A stretch of 64,000 nt of DNA, taken from positions 1-64,000 of the forward strand of contig JAGLEV010000029.1 in the NCBI GenBank assembly GCA_023144895.1. The letters are read 5' to 3'. The translations under genes were made by a program, and so were the position numbers. Below the pieces are notes generated by a model. It ran no database searches. It worked only from the letters and a program-made list of their open reading frames with translations, and was not told the origin of the DNA. Of this stretch, positions 60,635 to 64,000 are shown piece by piece. Origin of the DNA: Thiotrichaceae bacterium. GTDB taxonomy: Bacteria > Pseudomonadota > Gammaproteobacteria > Thiotrichales > Thiotrichaceae. How positions within the stretch are numbered: position 1 is the stretch's first letter; every line of letters starts with the position of its first letter.

Positions 60635-61864
60635 CTACTGCACAATCGTATCTAAACTCAGAGTAATATTAGTCTCGGTCTGTGATGCTAGAACAGAGCT
60701 AGCAACAATATCACCAGGTTGTTTCGTCGGTGTGCCACTCATAGAGATACGGGCACCAATATGATATTCCTTAAAAGAACTCAGTTTAAACTGTGGCATC
60801 ATCGCCATTGCATCCGTTAGCTGAACGGTAATCGGCAAGTCTTTTACCTGTTTACGCACTGCCGCTAAAGGCATTGGTGGTCCACTAGTTGCTTTGGCAT
60901 AGATAAATACAACTTGCTCTGGTGAAAGTTTAGCCTGTATTTCTGGTGCAATATTAACAGCAACCGTTAATGTCACTCCTCCTCCTGAAGTTGGCTGTGG
61001 CTTAACCTCAGTCGCAACCGCTAGTGGCTTGCCTTCTGTTTCTGCAATTAACCCAGCCAGTTCTTTATAATCTTTTGAATCCTTTGGAAGCAAAGAAGAA
61101 ACCTTCTTCCAATAGCCGATTGCTGCTACTTTGTCATTACGCTGTCTAGCCGCCATTCCTGCAAGCCATAAACCTTTAATACTCTTGGGTTTAACTTTTA
61201 ATCCTTCTAAAATAAGCTTTTCTGGCTCACCTGTTAAAGTATTGTTAGTCATTGTTGCTAAAACATCTGCCAAGCTAAATTTGATTTCAGCATGGTTAGC
61301 ATCAACCTTTAAACCTTTGCGATAAGCACCCACTGCTTTTTTCGGCTGCTTAATAATCGCATAGCTACGCCCCAGCATCATATAACCTTTGGCACTAGGA
61401 TCTTTATCTAATTTCTTTTCTAGCGTACCAACAACACTTTCAAGACTTGAGGTTTGTTGTTGCTGTGTTGGTGAACGAGGATCAATAGCACTTTGAAAAA
61501 TTGCCGTTGGCTTACCATACTGCATATACATAAAAACAGAAAATACAGGAATAAATAGTGCAATGACTGCAATACCAAGTCGAGAATCTTTAATAGAAGT
61601 ACTACTTATTGCCTCATCTTCATCTTCTAAATCACGATGTAGTGCATCTTCTTGCTCTTGTTTTGCTGTTTCAAACGTCGTAGCATCAATATGACCAGCA
61701 TTAAAATCTGCTTTAAGTTCTGCTATTTGGTGCTTAGTGATTGCAATATTTTGCTCACGTCGACCCCCTGTGCCACTTTCCCCTTTGCGAGTAAAGCTAA
61801 AACCAATCACAACTAAGGCAAATATTATGAGCAATAGGGCATAAAGCCAAATAAGGTTATCCAT
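60635..61864 (-). CDS. ccmI: cytochrome c maturation protein CcmI
   Basis: 409-aa inner-membrane apocytochrome chaperone. Two N-terminal helices (LIWLYALLLIIFALVVIGFSF; LGIAVIALFIPVFSVFMYM) flank a cytosolic loop, then a periplasmic TPR domain (about 130-260: AKGYMMLGRSYAIIKQPKKAVGAYRKGL...) and a beta-rich C-terminal domain. Last of the ccm genes in this strand order; its ATG overlaps the ccmH stop by one base. Confidence 0.93.
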   Translation of the reverse strand: MDNLIWLYALLLIIFALVVIGFSFTRKGESGTGGRREQNIAITKHQIAELKADFNAGHIDATTFETAKQEQEDALHRDLEDEDEAISSTSIKDSRLGIAVIALFIPVFSVFMYMQYGKPTAIFQSAIDPRSPTQQQQTSSLESVVGTLEKKLDKDPSAKGYMMLGRSYAIIKQPKKAVGAYRKGLKVDANHAEIKFSLADVLATMTNNTLTGEPEKLILEGLKVKPKSIKGLWLAGMAARQRNDKVAAIGYWKKVSSLLPKDSKDYKELAGLIAETEGKPLAVATEVKPQPTSGGGVTLTVAVNIAPEIQAKLSPEQVVFIYAKATSGPPMPLAAVRKQVKDLPITVQLTDAMAMMPQFKLSSFKEYHIGARISMSGTPTKQPGDIVASSVLASQTETNITLSLDTIVQ

Positions 61865-62352
61865 TATTTATTTCCTTCCAATAAGGATTTAATTTTATCT
61901 CTATCGTTTTGAGTAATATCATTCTCTTCTTCATCAATCTTTTTGCCTTTAGAGCGGTTTGAGCGAATGAAGAAAAAGGCGAGAACTCCGCCTAAAAACA
62001 ACATAATAAAAGGACCAAACCATAGTAACCATGTCGTTTTTTTAAGCGGTGGACGATACAAAACAAAATCAGTGTAACGATCAACAAGAAACTTCTTAAT
62101 CTCAATCTCACCTAGATTTTGCTCAGTGATCATCAGGTACACTTCATCCCGTAAATCTTTAGCCAATGGTGCATTAGAGGCGGCAAGATTTTCATTTTGA
62201 CAAACTAAACAACGTAGCTCATACATCAATTGATCATATAAAACCTCTTGCTCAGGGTTATCAAAGTGACGAACTTCAATGCCGCCCTGTACGCTACTCA
62301 CCCATAGGCTCAATGCTAAAATTGCCATTATTTGACGTATTTTTAGTAACAT
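61864..62352 (-). CDS. ccmH: cytochrome c maturation protein CcmH
   Basis: 162-aa thiol-active periplasmic protein anchored in the inner membrane, reducing apocytochrome CxxCH thiols. Signal helix, then LMYELRCLVCQNENLAASNAPLAKDLR with the LRCxxC motif, and a C-terminal helix (LLWFGPFIMLFLGGVLAFFFI). Short CcmL-type, with CcmI separately encoded. Two bases after the ccmG stop. Confidence 0.95.
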   Translation of the reverse strand: MLLKIRQIMAILALSLWVSSVQGGIEVRHFDNPEQEVLYDQLMYELRCLVCQNENLAASNAPLAKDLRDEVYLMITEQNLGEIEIKKFLVDRYTDFVLYRPPLKKTTWLLWFGPFIMLFLGGVLAFFFIRSNRSKGKKIDEEENDITQNDRDKIKSLLEGNK

Positions 62353-62354
62353 AG

Positions 62355-62933
62355 TTATGGTTCCAGCCTTAATTTTTTAACTAAAGGTAATAAGATTTCA
62401 ACAAGTTGTTGCTTGCGAATAGCTCCTGAAAAGCGATGACGAATAATACCTTTCTTATCAATAACAAAAGTTTCTGGAACACCCGTCACACCATAATCAA
62501 TACCCACACGCCCTTTCGTATCAACCGCAATCACTTTGTAAGGATTACCATATCGAGCTAACCATGCCTTTGCCTTCCCCCTATATTCCTCGACACCATG
62601 ATCTTTATAGTTAAGCCCAACGACATCAATAGGATAGTTAGCCACTAATTGGTTAATCAGCTCATGTTCAGCACGACAGGATATACACCATGAAGCCCAG
62701 ACATTCAGTAACCAGACTTTACCTTTAAAATCTGCCGTTGAAACTTTGGCTTGCTCATCATAGAGACGAGGCAAGGTAAAATCTGCCGCTGGCTTACCAA
62801 TAAAAGGTGACGGAATATAGCGAGGGTCAATACTCAAACCTTTAAATAGCAAGAACCCTAAGCCTAAAAACAACACTAATGGCGCCACTCTAAATAAAAC
62901 CTGACCTTTAGTTAGCTCTCTTTTTTTCTTCAT
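62355..62933 (-). CDS. ccmG: thiol:disulfide interchange protein CcmG/DsbE
   Basis: 192-aa membrane-anchored thioredoxin-fold reductant for cytochrome c maturation. One N-terminal helix (VLFRVAPLVLFLGLGFLLF), then the active site WASWCISCRAEHELI, and the cis-Pro region VTGVPETFVIDKKG. The start is ATG at 62933, eight bases after AAAGGTAT; the TTG one codon earlier is unlikely. Confidence 0.95.
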   Translation of the reverse strand: MKKKRELTKGQVLFRVAPLVLFLGLGFLLFKGLSIDPRYIPSPFIGKPAADFTLPRLYDEQAKVSTADFKGKVWLLNVWASWCISCRAEHELINQLVANYPIDVVGLNYKDHGVEEYRGKAKAWLARYGNPYKVIAVDTKGRVGIDYGVTGVPETFVIDKKGIIRHRFSGAIRKQQLVEILLPLVKKLRLEP

Positions 62934-62945
62934 CAATAGATACCT

Positions 62946-64000
62946 TTAAGCGGTTACTGGCTTTATGTTAAGTCGTGATTTACGCATCCCACGATAACGC
63001 CTATCAAAGGCTGCAAATAAACCACCAAGCCCCATTAAGATAGCACCTAACCAAATCCAACGAAGAAAAGGCTTGTACTGAAGACGTAAACTCCATGCAC
63101 CTTCTGTACCCAAAGGCTCACCTAAAGCAACAAAGAGATCACGGAAAAGGGTGACATCAATTCCTGCTTCAGTCATTGGCATTTTCTGTACTAAATAGCT
63201 CCGTTTCTCAGGATGCAATGTAGCAATCACCTGATTCTTTTCACTAATAATAATCGTGCCACGATGTGCCATATAGTTAGGTCCTTTAGCATCTTTTACA
63301 CCAAGGAATTTAAATTCATAGCCTTGAATGGTTTTTACATCACCTGGCTCCATACGAACATCATCTTCAATAGTATAAATCGATACTAAGGTAATACCTG
63401 TAAAGGTAACCGCCAAACCAATGTGACCAAGTAAAGCACCCCAGCTTGTTCCTGACAGTCTAAAGGGTGAACGTTTTTGTCTAATAACCCAAAGTAATGT
63501 AGTAAAGGCAACCCAGCTAGAAATCAATAAGCCCATTAATACGAGGCTTGAAAAATCAGGTGCAAAGATAAGCGGTAAAACGACAGCAATCACTAATGAG
63601 ACAACCAAACCTGTCCATACTGTTGTTGATAAGCGTCCTAGACTATCTTTCTTCCAGCGTAGTAATAAACCAAAGCCCATGACAATAGCAAGTACAACGG
63701 CTAATGGCACCATAACAGCATTAAAATAGGGAGGACCTACTGAGATTTTACCAATGCCCATTGCATCTGTAATTAAAGGAAATAGTGTGCCTAATAAAAC
63801 AGCCGATGCCATCACAACTAAGATGACGTTATTGGCTAATAAGCCCGTTTCTTTAGAGAAAGGTTCAAACTTAGCACTTGATTCAAATTTGCGTGCTTGT
63901 ACTACGAAGAGAGTGAGTGATCCACCAATAACCAGCATTAAAAATGCGAGAATAAATAAACCACGCTCTGGATCACTGGCAAAGGAATGTACCGATGTTA
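62946..64000 (-). CDS. ccmF: cytochrome c haem lyase subunit CcmF, C-terminal part (5' end outside window)
   Basis: Multi-span inner-membrane haem lyase. The minus-strand frame stays open to base 64000, and the residues upstream of the internal Met at 63938 (VHSFASDPERGLFILAFL) match CcmF, so the gene continues beyond the window. About 351 of roughly 650 residues are present: several membrane helices, a periplasmic loop (GDVKTIQGYEFKFLGVKDAKGPNYMAHRG...) and the final helix FLRWIWLGAILMGLGGLFAAFDRRYRG. Followed by ccmG seven bases or so further. Confidence 0.95.
   Translation of the reverse strand, partial: TSVHSFASDPERGLFILAFLMLVIGGSLTLFVVQARKFESSAKFEPFSKETGLLANNVILVVMASAVLLGTLFPLITDAMGIGKISVGPPYFNAVMVPLAVVLAIVMGFGLLLRWKKDSLGRLSTTVWTGLVVSLVIAVVLPLIFAPDFSSLVLMGLLISSWVAFTTLLWVIRQKRSPFRLSGTSWGALLGHIGLAVTFTGITLVSIYTIEDDVRMEPGDVKTIQGYEFKFLGVKDAKGPNYMAHRGTIIISEKNQVIATLHPEKRSYLVQKMPMTEAGIDVTLFRDLFVALGEPLGTEGAWSLRLQYKPFLRWIWLGAILMGLGGLFAAFDRRYRGMRKSRLNIKPVTA

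Noticed and set aside
1-64000. CRISPR arrays, insertion sequences, prophage, tRNA and rRNA genes
   Set aside because: I looked for regular direct repeats, transposase or phage proteins and T-loop motifs, and saw none; a short tRNA could still be missed by eye.

Overview
The window is a 64 kb piece of an AT-rich (clearly below 45% GC by eye) gammaproteobacterial chromosome. The gene content is housekeeping (ahcY, metF, rppH, phoH-ybeY-corC-lnt, recR-ybaB-dnaX, galU, pilBCD, apt, priA, murB, ratA-rnfH/smpB, mscL, cysS, ccmFGHI). The ratA/rnfH next to smpB order, the ybeZ-ybeY-corC-lnt order and a System I cytochrome c maturation operon are typical of Gammaproteobacteria. The protein style recalls Thiotrichales-like marine or sulfur-associated lineages, but I cannot fix a genus. 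I see no tRNA, rRNA, CRISPR, insertion sequence or prophage.

Layout. 1-3.2 kb: one-carbon/methionine cycle (ahcY end, metF, an unknown protein), then rppH on the opposite strand. 3.3-10 kb: a HAD phosphatase, oligopeptidase B and the phoH-ybeY-corC-lnt operon. 10-12 kb: two secreted proteins of unknown function, one behind a Fur-like box. 12.2-17.5 kb: a TetR regulator with a double operator, then an RND/MMPL exporter, a LolA-like periplasmic protein and an outer-membrane barrel, which look like one export route. 17.5-21.8 kb: hinT, recR, ybaB, dnaX, galU. 22.3-29.5 kb: a membrane-associated cluster (30-residue membrane peptide, XpaC-like, TelA-like, SPFH+GYF_2, double zinc ribbon, DUF1287 lipoprotein, lytic transglycosylase, 29-residue membrane peptide).

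29.7-35.1 kb: pilB-pilC-pilD, apt, a short nucleosidase and a phospholipase A2-like protein. 35.3-45.6 kb: the most interesting block, seven co-directional genes in which a partner-switching module (receiver+PP2C phosphatase, STAS protein, RsbW-like kinase) runs by a stop/start overlap into a GH2 lipoprotein, a membrane GT2 synthase, a DUF3131 protein and a haem-binding hybrid histidine kinase. I read it as an undescribed or little-described exopolysaccharide system with its own regulation. 45.6-52.4 kb: a RelE/HigB-like toxin coupled to an HD hydrolase and YaiI, then priA, then an OmpA-family protein coupled to a tandem-repeat protein. 52.4-57.5 kb: yjbQ, lipase, GlsB-like protein, murB, a beta-hydroxyacid dehydrogenase, rnfH, ratA, smpB. 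57.5-64 kb: a candidate small RNA, mscL, cysS, a VOC protein and ccmI-ccmH-ccmG-ccmF (ccmF runs off the end).

Non-coding structure worth noting: three copies of a REP-like palindromic element (about 1122-1187, 52441-52502, 60556-60632), several intergenic hairpin terminators, a 20-bp perfect palindrome plus Fur-like box before the DUF4360 gene, and a stacked-helix RNA candidate between smpB and mscL. Function calls rest on motif recognition by eye, not on database searches.
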